A program made the position numbers and the translations under genes. A model generated the notes under the pieces. It had not been told where the DNA came from. It did not search any database and was given only the letters and a program-made list of their open reading frames with translations. DNA of 64,000 nt from Hymenobacter chitinivorans DSM 11115 (GTDB lineage: Bacteria > Bacteroidota > Bacteroidia > Cytophagales > Hymenobacteraceae): NCBI RefSeq assembly GCF_002797555.1, contig NZ_PGFA01000003.1:186001-250000 (forward strand), read 5' to 3'. How positions within the stretch are numbered: the first letter of the stretch is position 1; every line of letters begins with the position of its first letter. Shown here in pieces: positions 41,706 through 49,610 of the stretch.

Positions 41706-41845
41706 GTGTCCTTGCGAGGCGCAGCCGATGCAAACTCTCTTCCTCGACGCCTTACGTTCCAGCCAAGTAAGAGCTTGTGGTACAAGGGTAAAGTAATCCG
41801 GCCTGCGCAGAGGCCGGATTACTTTACTCTGCTCGCAGTGACAAT
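41706..41845. repeat. Palindromic intergenic element, third family
   Basis: Ends carry TGTCCTTGCGAGGCGCAG on the left and its approximate reverse complement (CTCTGCTCGCAGTGACA) on the right. Within it a 16-nt arm (GTAAAGTAATCCGGCC, 41788-41803) is perfectly inverted at 41813-41828. It lies between the response regulator and kinase genes. Confidence 0.7.
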
Positions 41846-41893
41846 TCATTTTTTACATTCTTTACATCATCCACATTTCTCCCATTCTCTGCA

Positions 41894-42571
41894 TCAACTC
41901 TCTTCGCGCATCACGTAGCCCATACCGACGACGGTGTGGATGAGCTTGGGCTCGAAGCCTTTGTCAATTTTGTTGCGCAGGTAGTTCACGTACACGTCGA
42001 TGACGTTGGAGCCGGAGTCGAAGGAATCCTCCCAGGAGTTTTCGGCAATTTCGGCCCGGCTGAGCACCCGGCCTTTGTGGCGCATAAAGAGTTCGAGCAG
42101 ACCGAATTCCCGGGCCGTGAGCTTGATGGGCTGGCCGCCGCGGGTCACCGTTTTGGCGGCCGTGTCGAGGGTGAGGTTCGCCAGGGTAAGGGTGGCGCCC
42201 TTGGTTTCCTGGCCCCGGCGCCGGGTCAGGGCCCGCACCCGGGCCAGCAGCTCCGGGAAGTCAAAGGGCTTGACCAGGTAGTCGTCGGCGCCACCATCGA
42301 AGCCCTGCAGCTTGTCGGTAGTGGTGCCCAGGGCCGTGAGCATCAGCACGGGCACCTGCTGGTCTTGCGCCCGGACGGCCTGCAGTACTTCCAAGCCGCT
42401 GAAATAAGGCAGAATGACGTCCAGGATGATGAGCTCGTAGGAGTGCGTCAGGGCCAGCTGCCGGCCGAAGCGCCCATCGTAGGCCACTTCCACCTCGTAG
42501 TTTTCCTCTTCTAAGCCGCGCCGGATAAAGGCCGAAACTTTGGGCTCATCTTCCACGAGTAGGATTTTCAT
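41894..42571 (-). CDS. OmpR family response regulator of the metal-efflux locus (CusR/CopR-like)
   Basis: A 225-residue regulator starting at ATG 42571. The receiver has LLVEDEPKV, phosphoacceptor Asp51 (YELIILDVILPYFSG), LTALGTT and YLVKPFD; the winged helix has LTAREFGLLELFMRHKG, SNVIDVYVNYLRNKID and VVGMGYVMRE. It is encoded ahead of its kinase on the same strand, separated by a repeat element. The four CTAAT repeats before the efflux operon are its likely target. Confidence 0.95.
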   Translation of the reverse strand: MKILLVEDEPKVSAFIRRGLEEENYEVEVAYDGRFGRQLALTHSYELIILDVILPYFSGLEVLQAVRAQDQQVPVLMLTALGTTTDKLQGFDGGADDYLVKPFDFPELLARVRALTRRRGQETKGATLTLANLTLDTAAKTVTRGGQPIKLTAREFGLLELFMRHKGRVLSRAEIAENSWEDSFDSGSNVIDVYVNYLRNKIDKGFEPKLIHTVVGMGYVMREES

Positions 42572-42891
42572 GGGGTTAAGATACTTGCAAGGTGGAGTCA
42601 GCGGATTGGAACTCTAAAGGAACTACAAATTCGTGAGGCCGGGATGAACCGGGCCGCCGCTCGACCTAATCAGACGCGCTGGGACACGCAAGGAGGAAAG
42701 AGCTAAAAATAATTGCATAAAAATTAGGCTGACCCCGCACTTTTTTCATTGTTTTTTATCTGTGGACCTGCCTGAAGGAGGAACCCAGCCCAGAGGAGTA
42801 AGGCAGGGGTTTGCGTGTGTAGTATGTGTATAGCGAAGTTGTGTAGTAGATTGCAAAACCGTTTTTCTGCGCTAGGAAGCGGGTTTTTAAG
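42572..42891. other. Intergenic region upstream of the GH16 promoter
   Basis: No gene is convincing here. It holds a degenerate copy of the small inverted repeat found after cydB (42620-42633) and, from TCATTGTTTTTTA at 42747-42759 onward, the left part of a region similar to the one before the GH3 gene. A minus-strand open frame (42756-43163) is antisense to the GH16 leader and has no family resemblance. Confidence 0.55.
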
Positions 42892-42943
42892 CTTGCATTT
42901 GCCAAACAACGTCTGAATATTTGAGCTCCTGCAAACGTTTGTG
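42892..42943 (+). promoter_or_regulatory. Candidate promoter and palindromic operator of the GH16 gene
   Basis: CTTG (42892-42895), 20-nt spacer, AATATTTG (42916-42923), one mismatch from TAnnTTTG. TTGCATTTGCCAAACAA (42893-42909) recurs before the GH3 gene with one change. TGCAAACGTTTGTG (42930-42943), near the expected transcription start, is a nearly perfect palindrome with a central CG, as in LacI-family operators. The leader to ATG 43165 would be about 235 nt. Confidence 0.6.
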
Positions 42944-43164
42944 GGCCTTGCTTCGGGTTGTCTGCTTGCGCATTGGCCTGCCTTGTAGGTAGTAGACCGA
43001 CCAGGCCGGCTGCTGCCAGTTTTTGCACTTCCGCTCCGGGCCTTACTGGCTCACTATTCGTCTCCGTTCCGCTTTCTACCCGCGTCTCATCCCACCTATT
43101 GCTGCTGCGGCACCCGCGTGCCTCAGCCTCTTTGCTGATTCCCCACCAATCCAGCTTAAGCAAT

Positions 43165-46100
43165 ATGAGAATTCAGTTCTACGCTCCGGGCGCGCTGCAA
43201 AGTGCGCCGGTATTATGGGTTCGAAGTGCCCGCCGGCTGGTACTGGCCGCACTTTGCCTGCTCGGGGCTCCGGCCGCCGGCTGGGCCCAGTGCAACCAGC
43301 TCGTGTGGGCCGATGAGTTTAACACGCCCGGCGACCTAAGCAAGTGGCAGGTGTACGAAGGCGACGGCTGCAACGTGGGCAACTGCAACTTCGGCAACGC
43401 CGAGCTGCAAGTGTACCGGGCCGCCAACGCCACCGTTACGGGTGGCTACCTGAATATTGCGACCCGCTACGAAAACTCGGTGGAAGGCGGCCGCACCTAC
43501 AACTATACCTCGGCCAAGCTGCAGTCCAAAACGGCCAGCGGGGCTTTGCAAACCTTTAAGTTCGGCAAGATTGAAGCCCGGATGAAGCTGCCCTCGGCCC
43601 AGGGCAGCTGGCCCGCTTTCTGGATGCTGGCCGACCCCGGCAACTGGCCCTACACCGGCGAGATTGATATCATGGAGGCCAAGCACAAGAACCCCAAGTC
43701 GGTGGCGGGCACCATTCACTACGACGCCGGTGGCTGGCACTACACCGGCCGCGAATACAGCGGCACGGTAGACTTATCGGCTGACTTTCACGTGTATACC
43801 ATCGAGTGGGGCCCCGACCAGATCAAGTGGTTCGTGGACGGCAACCTCTACCACACGGCCTCGCCCGAAACGACTTTTGGCAACGCCTGGCCCTTCAACA
43901 CCAACAATTACTACCTGATTCTGAACACGGCCGTGGGCGGCCCCGGCACGCCGTTTACCGGCAACACCGCCCCCACGCCCACCGATTTCCCCGTTACCAC
44001 CCAAGTCGACTACGTGCGGGTGTATACCGGACCTTCCAACTACGCCGTGTACGGCGACGGGCAGGTGTACCAGGGCGAGCAAGGTAAGACCTACCGCCTC
44101 GACCCTATTGCCGGCGCCGCCTACAGCTGGTCGGTGCACAGCGGGGCGAGTATTACCAGCGGGCAGGGTACCAACTCCATCCAGGTAAACTGGGGTAGCA
44201 CGGGCGGCACGGTTACGGCCACCGTGACGGTAAACGGCTGCACGACTACTGCTTACACTAAGACGGTAACCGTTAGCACCCCGCTGCAGCTCGACCGGGT
44301 GTACGAGGATTACGAAACCAACCGCGCCCTGACTTACGGCACTATGACCGGGGTGCTGACCCAGGCCACGACCAACCCCGCCGCTGTGGCGCCCAACACC
44401 TCAGCCAAGGTCGGCAAATACGTGCGCAACGCCGCCGAGCAGTACGACGTGCTCTACGTGCGGGGCCTAACCGTGAGCAACGCCTCTGACTTTGCCGCCG
44501 GCCGCCGCAAGGTGTACATGGACGTGTATTCTACCGCCCCGGTGGGCAGCAAAATCACGATGCAGTTTGAAAACAGCCGCACCGTATTGGCTACCAATTA
44601 CCCCACGGGCCGGCAAAGCTCTTACTTCGCCACGACCAGCCGGCAGAACGCCTGGGAGACCCTGGAGTTTGATTTTGAAAAGGTTATCGACGCGGGCACC
44701 AGCGTCTACGACATCGACAACGTGGTATTCCTGTTCCAGCCGGGCATCAACTCGGGCGCCACGTTCTACCTCGACAACATCCTGGTCAAGAAGAAGCCCG
44801 ACCCGACGGTGGTGGCTACCGACGTGCTGGAAAACTACGACGGCACCAGCCGCCTGACCTTCGACGCCACGCTGACCAACGGCACCTACACGCCCAACCT
44901 GGCCAACCCCAGCGCCACGGCCCCCAACACCTCGGCTAAAGTAGCCCGATACGTGCGCAATTCGACCCAACAGTATGATGTGCTGTTCTTTACGGCCGGC
45001 ACGCCGGGCAGCGTCATTGAAGACGCCAGCCTGTTCAAGGACCAAACCAACCAGATTCTGGTGGACGTGTATACCACGGCTCCGGTGGGCACGCCGGTGG
45101 TTTTGAACCTGCAGAACAAAGCTGCGGCCGCCAATTCGTACCCGGCCGGCCGCAACAGCAGCTACGAGGCCCGCACGACCAAGCAGAACGCCTGGGAAAC
45201 CCTGGCCTTCTCCTATACTTCCTCGCCCGACGCCGGCACGGCCAATGTGAGCATCGACCAGCTGGCCTTCCTATTTGCCAACAACTCGATGACCGGCGCC
45301 ACTTATTACGTCGACAATATCCGGGTGGCCAAGTACGCGGCGGCCCCGACCTACACGGCCGGCACCATGTTCGAGGACTACGAGGCCACGCACAATCTGA
45401 CCTTCCTCAGCGCCGACGGCACCTACTCGCCCACCGTGGCCAACCCCGCCGTTGTGGCGCCGAATACTTCGGCTAAAGTGGGCCGCTACGCCCGCAACGC
45501 CACGGCTACCTACGACGTGCTGGCCTTCCGCACCAGTGCCATCAAGGACGGTAGCGCCTACAAGAAGGGCGACAAAGCCTTTGCCATTGACCTGTACACC
45601 ACGGCACCCGTCGGCACGGTTGTTTCCTGCCAGCTGGAGAATGTGGCGCAGTCGAACACCGGCAACTACCCCACCGGCCGCCACAGCATTTACCAGGCTG
45701 CCGTGAAGCAAACCAACGCCTGGCACACGCTGACCTTCACCTTCGCCAGCGCTCCGGACCTGGGCACCGCCGACGTGGACGTGGACAAGCTCGTGTTTCT
45801 GTTTGCGCCCAACTCGACGACCAGCGCCACCTACCACATCGACAACATCCGCAGCCTGGTCAAGACCGGGACGACGCCGACCAACGCCGCGCCCACCGTC
45901 AGCCTGACCTCGCCGGCCAGCGGCGCCACGTTTACGGCTCCGGCCAGCGTGACTCTCAGCGCCAACGCCGCCGACTCCGACGGGACGATTACCAAGGTGG
46001 AGTTCTACAACGGCACCACGCTGCTCAACACCGACACCAGCAGCCCCTACAGCTACTCTTGGACGGGCGTCACGGCTGGCACCTACTCGATTACCGCCAA

Positions 46101-47451
46101 AGCCACCGACAACGCCGGCGCTACCACGACTTCCTCGGCGGTGAGCATCACGGTCAACGCGGCCGGTAACACGGCGCCCACGGCCAGCATTACGGCTCCG
46201 GCTAGCGGCAGCAGCTTCTCGGCTCCGGCCAGCGTAACCATCACGGCCAACGCGGCTGACACCGACGGCACTATCACCAAAGTAGACTTCTACAACGGCA
46301 CAACCCTGCTCGGCACCGATACCACGAGCCCCTACAGCTTCAGCTGGACGGGCGTAGCGGCCGGCACCTACAGCCTCACGGTTAAAGCTACCGACAACGG
46401 CGGCGCCGTCACGACGTCGAGTGCCGTGAGCATCACCGTTACGGCGGCGCAAACCGGCACCAACCTGGCGCTGAACAAGCAAACCACGACTTCCTCGACC
46501 GAAGCTCCGGAGTTTGGTGGCAACCTGGCCGTGGATGGCAACGCCTCCACCCGCTGGGCCAGCGCCTGGGCCGACCCGCAGTGGATTTACGTCGACCTCG
46601 GGGCCCGTTACAACGTGAGCCAGGTGAAACTGACCTGGGAAGCGGCTTACGGCAAAGACTACCTGGTGCAGGTTTCCAACGACGCCGCCAGCTGGACCAC
46701 CCTCAAGACCGTGACCGGCAACACGACGCTGACCAACGACCACACCGGCCTGAGCGGGGCGGGGCGCTACGTCCGCATCTACGGTACGGCCCGCGGCACT
46801 ACGTACGGCTATTCACTCTACGAACTGGAAGTGTACGGCACGCCGGCCAGCACCAGCACCGTCTGCGGCGGCACGGTAGCCAACGGCGACTACCGCTACG
46901 AGGTGAGCACCACCAACGGCACCGTGAGCTGGAAGTTTGTGCCCCTGACGCCCATTGCGGGCAGCACCATGGCCCTGCTGTATGTGAAAGTGGGCACCGG
47001 TGGCTACGCGGGCTACCAGATGACGGCCTCGGGTTCCGACTTCGTCTTCTCCCAGGCCCAGGCGGCCGGTGCGGCCCTCTCGTTCTACTTCACCTACCGC
47101 GTGGGTACCAGCACCACCGAGCGTAACTCCAGCGCCACACCCCACAGCTACACCGTGGGCAGCACCTGCACCACGGCCCAGGCCACACTGGCCGCCACGG
47201 CCGTGAAGGGCAGCGTCGTGGGCGCGGCTTACCCCAACCCGGTGACCAGCCAACTGACTGTGGAGCTGCGCGGCGCTTCGGCCCACCAGCTGACCGTAAC
47301 CGATATGCGCGGCGCCACCGTCCGGAACCTGGCCACGCCAGCCGGAACGGTCACGGCTAACTTGGACCTGGCCACCCTGCCCAATGGGGTGTACTTCCTG
47401 ACCGTGCAGAACGGCAGTGGGGTAGAGGTACAGAAAATCATGAAGAACTAA
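43165..47451 (+). CDS. Secreted multi-domain GH16 beta-glucanase with binding modules and T9SS domain
   Basis: A 1428-residue enzyme starting at ATG 43165 (the frame upstream is leader), with a signal region ending AAGWAQ. Order: GH16 catalytic domain about 45-292, with nucleophile Glu166, Asp168 and acid/base Glu171 in GEIDIMEA, typical of laminarinases; a PKD-like spacer; three repeats of about 170 residues (374-546, 550-727, 730-901) shared with the protein at 61853; two Ig-like repeats (910-1090, DGTITKVEFYNGTTLL); an F5/8-type C (CBM32-like) domain (1100-1227); a module resembling CBM56 (1232-1338, GDYRYEVSTTNGTVSWKF); and a T9SS sorting domain (AYPNPVTSQL) from 1354. It should cut beta-1,3- or mixed beta-glucan outside the cell. 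Confidence 0.92.
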   Translation: MRIQFYAPGALQSAPVLWVRSARRLVLAALCLLGAPAAGWAQCNQLVWADEFNTPGDLSKWQVYEGDGCNVGNCNFGNAELQVYRAANATVTGGYLNIATRYENSVEGGRTYNYTSAKLQSKTASGALQTFKFGKIEARMKLPSAQGSWPAFWMLADPGNWPYTGEIDIMEAKHKNPKSVAGTIHYDAGGWHYTGREYSGTVDLSADFHVYTIEWGPDQIKWFVDGNLYHTASPETTFGNAWPFNTNNYYLILNTAVGGPGTPFTGNTAPTPTDFPVTTQVDYVRVYTGPSNYAVYGDGQVYQGEQGKTYRLDPIAGAAYSWSVHSGASITSGQGTNSIQVNWGSTGGTVTATVTVNGCTTTAYTKTVTVSTPLQLDRVYEDYETNRALTYGTMTGVLTQATTNPAAVAPNTSAKVGKYVRNAAEQYDVLYVRGLTVSNASDFAAGRRKVYMDVYSTAPVGSKITMQFENSRTVLATNYPTGRQSSYFATTSRQNAWETLEFDFEKVIDAGTSVYDIDNVVFLFQPGINSGATFYLDNILVKKKPDPTVVATDVLENYDGTSRLTFDATLTNGTYTPNLANPSATAPNTSAKVARYVRNSTQQYDVLFFTAGTPGSVIEDASLFKDQTNQILVDVYTTAPVGTPVVLNLQNKAAAANSYPAGRNSSYEARTTKQNAWETLAFSYTSSPDAGTANVSIDQLAFLFANNSMTGATYYVDNIRVAKYAAAPTYTAGTMFEDYEATHNLTFLSADGTYSPTVANPAVVAPNTSAKVGRYARNATATYDVLAFRTSAIKDGSAYKKGDKAFAIDLYTTAPVGTVVSCQLENVAQSNTGNYPTGRHSIYQAAVKQTNAWHTLTFTFASAPDLGTADVDVDKLVFLFAPNSTTSATYHIDNIRSLVKTGTTPTNAAPTVSLTSPASGATFTAPASVTLSANAADSDGTITKVEFYNGTTLLNTDTSSPYSYSWTGVTAGTYSITAKATDNAGATTTSSAVSITVNAAGNTAPTASITAPASGSSFSAPASVTITANAADTDGTITKVDFYNGTTLLGTDTTSPYSFSWTGVAAGTYSLTVKATDNGGAVTTSSAVSITVTAAQTGTNLALNKQTTTSSTEAPEFGGNLAVDGNASTRWASAWADPQWIYVDLGARYNVSQVKLTWEAAYGKDYLVQVSNDAASWTTLKTVTGNTTLTNDHTGLSGAGRYVRIYGTARGTTYGYSLYELEVYGTPASTSTVCGGTVANGDYRYEVSTTNGTVSWKFVPLTPIAGSTMALLYVKVGTGGYAGYQMTASGSDFVFSQAQAAGAALSFYFTYRVGTSTTERNSSATPHSYTVGSTCTTAQATLAATAVKGSVVGAAYPNPVTSQLTVELRGASAHQLTVTDMRGATVRNLATPAGTVTANLDLATLPNGVYFLTVQNGSGVEVQKIMKN
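44284..45868 (+). repeat. Three tandem CBM-like repeats inside the GH16 gene
   Basis: Units at about 44284-44802, 44812-45345 and 45352-45868. Each opens with Y/F/N-E-D/N-Y-E/D, has NTSAKV followed by RYVRN or similar and YDVL, then VYSTAPVG or TTAPVG, a YP.GR.S.Y motif, NAWETL or NAWHTL, and ends FLF or VFLF with Y..DNI. Predicted to be a beta-sandwich; no named family recognised. Confidence 0.75.
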
Positions 47452-47508
47452 GCACCTGCCCGGCCCGATGACTACCGCTGGCACTGCTTCACAATAGTAA
47501 ATGGGAGA

Positions 47509-47565
47509 GGTGAAGACCCTGGGTGGGCTTCACCGAAACGGGGCGGGATATTCCCGTCCCGTTTC
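47509..47565 (+). terminator. Two adjacent hairpins after the GH16 gene
   Basis: GGTGAAG/CTTCACC (47509-47515 with 47528-47534) is followed directly by a 14-bp stem with one G-T pair (47535-47548 with 47552-47565). Only a weak T-run follows (CTATTT), so it may end or attenuate transcription before the GH5 gene. Confidence 0.5.
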
Positions 47566-47599
47566 TATTTCCGGCATTTGGTTAACCCACTTTTTTTCT

Positions 47600-49486
47600 A
47601 TGAAAACTTTTGATTGGCAGCGTCTTTCCCGGCGGCTGCGCGGCTCCTGGCCTTCCCTGGCCCTGCTCGTTCTACTCTTCTCCGCCAGCGGCGCCCAGGC
47701 CCAGAAACTGACGATGCTGCGTGCCCAGGGTGGCAAGGTGGTCGATGCCGGCGGCAAGGAAGTGGTGCTGCGGGGCTTCAACGTGGGCGGCTGGCTGCTC
47801 CAGGAAAGCTACATCCTCAAAACCGACACCCTCGACTCCCAGGCCCGCATCCGGGGTGGTTTGCTGCGCACGATGTCGGATAAGGAGCTGGAGGATTTTT
47901 ACGCCGACTACCGGGCCAAATTCGTGACCAAGGCCGACATCGACTTCGTGGCCGCTCAGGGCTTCAACTGCGTGCGGCTGCCGTTTCACTACGACCTGTT
48001 TCTGACCCGGGCCCAGCGTCTGGAACGCAACAAGGTGAGTCGCCGCCCCCGGGATTCCAAGGCCCTCGATGCTTACGTGCAGAGCCTGACCCAGTGGTAC
48101 GACCAGAACCAGCTCTTCACCGATGCCCAGAACCTCGACGGTTTCCGCGTCATCGACGAGGTGCTGAGCTGGTGCGCAGCCCGCAATATGTACGTCATCC
48201 TGGATTTGCACGCGGCTCCCGGCGGCCAGGGCTTCGACCGGAATATCAACGACAATTTCCTGCCTCTGGACCTGTGGAAGCGCAAGGACGCCAAGGGCCG
48301 CCTGATCTACCAGGATATCACCGTGCGGCTCTGGGAAAAGCTTTCGGCCCGCTACCAGAACGACCCGCGCGTGGCCATGTACGACTTTATCAACGAGCCG
48401 CATAAAGTCAACGCCGAGAATGGGTTATCCAACGATAATGCCGAAATAAGCGCGCTGTACAGCCGCCTCATCACCGCCGTACGCCGCCAGAACGACCAGC
48501 ATTTGGTCTTGCTCGAAGGCAACGGCTACGGCAACGAGTACACCAACCTCACCCCCGACAAGCTCCAGATTTCGGACCGCCGCAACATCGTCTACAACGC
48601 CCACCGCTACTGGTGCCCCAACGACCCCGCCGCCACCGACCCCAATCCGAACCAGATCAACCTGATTAACAACCTGGTGGCTTTCCGCACAAAATGGCAG
48701 GTGCCGGTGTGGGTCGGTGAAACCGGGGAAAACTCCAACGAGTGGTTTGCCGGTGCCGTGCAGGGCCTCAACGCCCAGAATATCGGCTGGTGCCACTGGA
48801 ACCTGAAGCGGGTAGAAGGCGTGACCAGCCTGCTGCGGGTGCGCGCCTACGGCAGCATCCTCACCCCGGAAGGCCGTACGGCCCTGCTGCGCAATATCCA
48901 GTTCAAGGAGTGCCTGCCCAACCGTGACGTTATTGCCGCCCTCACCGGTCCGGCCACGGCCCGCACGCCCTACGCCGCGCTCAGCATTCCCGGCACCATC
49001 CACGCCACCGACTACGACATGGGCCGCAACGGCATTGCCTACCAGGATGCTTACGCCGAGCGAATCGACTACCGCAAGGAGGCGCCTACCAACAACGGCA
49101 GCGTGTACCGCAACGACGGTATCGACATTCAGGTCAACCCCGATAAGCCTTCCAACGGATTCGCCATCAGTGACATGGCTGCCGGGGAGTGGGTCAACTA
49201 CACCGTGACGGTGACTAAAGCGGGAACTTACACGCTGCAGGCCCGGGTAAAAAACGACACCAGCGCCCCGGCCCGCCTCACCGTCAAGCTCGACGACACC
49301 GCCATTGGTACCCTGGCTGTGCCCCAAACGCCGCCTACTGCTCCCTGGACCACTATTTCCGTCCCGACTACTACTCTGCCGGCCGGTCGGCATACCCTGC
49401 AGCTCTACGTGGAGCAGCCGGGTGCCAGTCTGAGCTGGTTGCAATTCAACCCATCCACCACCCCAACCACCCAGGGCGGGCAATAG
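47600..49486 (+). CDS. Secreted GH5 family glucanase with C-terminal CBM6-like module
   Basis: A 628-residue enzyme; ATG 47600 gives a signal peptide ending ASGAQAQ. The TIM barrel (about 35-470) starts VLRGFNVGGWLLQESY and has acid/base Glu266 (YDFINEPHK) and nucleophile Glu374 (VWVGETGENSNEW), plus the usual NCVRLPFHYD and LDLHAAPGGQG strands, which also occur in exo-beta-1,3-glucanase-like GH5 enzymes. Residues about 485-615 are a CBM6-type module (IHATDYDMGRNG, MAAGEWVNYTVTV, LQLYVEQPGASLSWLQF). No T9SS domain is visible. It lies between two glucan enzymes on the same strand and likely works on the same polysaccharide. Confidence 0.9.
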   Translation: MKTFDWQRLSRRLRGSWPSLALLVLLFSASGAQAQKLTMLRAQGGKVVDAGGKEVVLRGFNVGGWLLQESYILKTDTLDSQARIRGGLLRTMSDKELEDFYADYRAKFVTKADIDFVAAQGFNCVRLPFHYDLFLTRAQRLERNKVSRRPRDSKALDAYVQSLTQWYDQNQLFTDAQNLDGFRVIDEVLSWCAARNMYVILDLHAAPGGQGFDRNINDNFLPLDLWKRKDAKGRLIYQDITVRLWEKLSARYQNDPRVAMYDFINEPHKVNAENGLSNDNAEISALYSRLITAVRRQNDQHLVLLEGNGYGNEYTNLTPDKLQISDRRNIVYNAHRYWCPNDPAATDPNPNQINLINNLVAFRTKWQVPVWVGETGENSNEWFAGAVQGLNAQNIGWCHWNLKRVEGVTSLLRVRAYGSILTPEGRTALLRNIQFKECLPNRDVIAALTGPATARTPYAALSIPGTIHATDYDMGRNGIAYQDAYAERIDYRKEAPTNNGSVYRNDGIDIQVNPDKPSNGFAISDMAAGEWVNYTVTVTKAGTYTLQARVKNDTSAPARLTVKLDDTAIGTLAVPQTPPTAPWTTISVPTTTLPAGRHTLQLYVEQPGASLSWLQFNPSTTPTTQGGQ

Positions 49487-49610
49487 TCCGCGCCCCGCCA
49501 GTAGCGCCGCCGCTTTTCGGGGCCTCGGCCCGCCCGTAGCAGCCCGAAGGTCGCCGCCGGCGGAGGTACTACTGGCAGCCCTGCGTTGGTTTCCTTAAAT
49601 TGGGAGCTAC

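Noticed and set aside
42756..43163. Minus-strand 135-residue frame opposite the GH16 leader
   Set aside because: Antisense to a likely promoter and leader, no recognisable domain or start signal.
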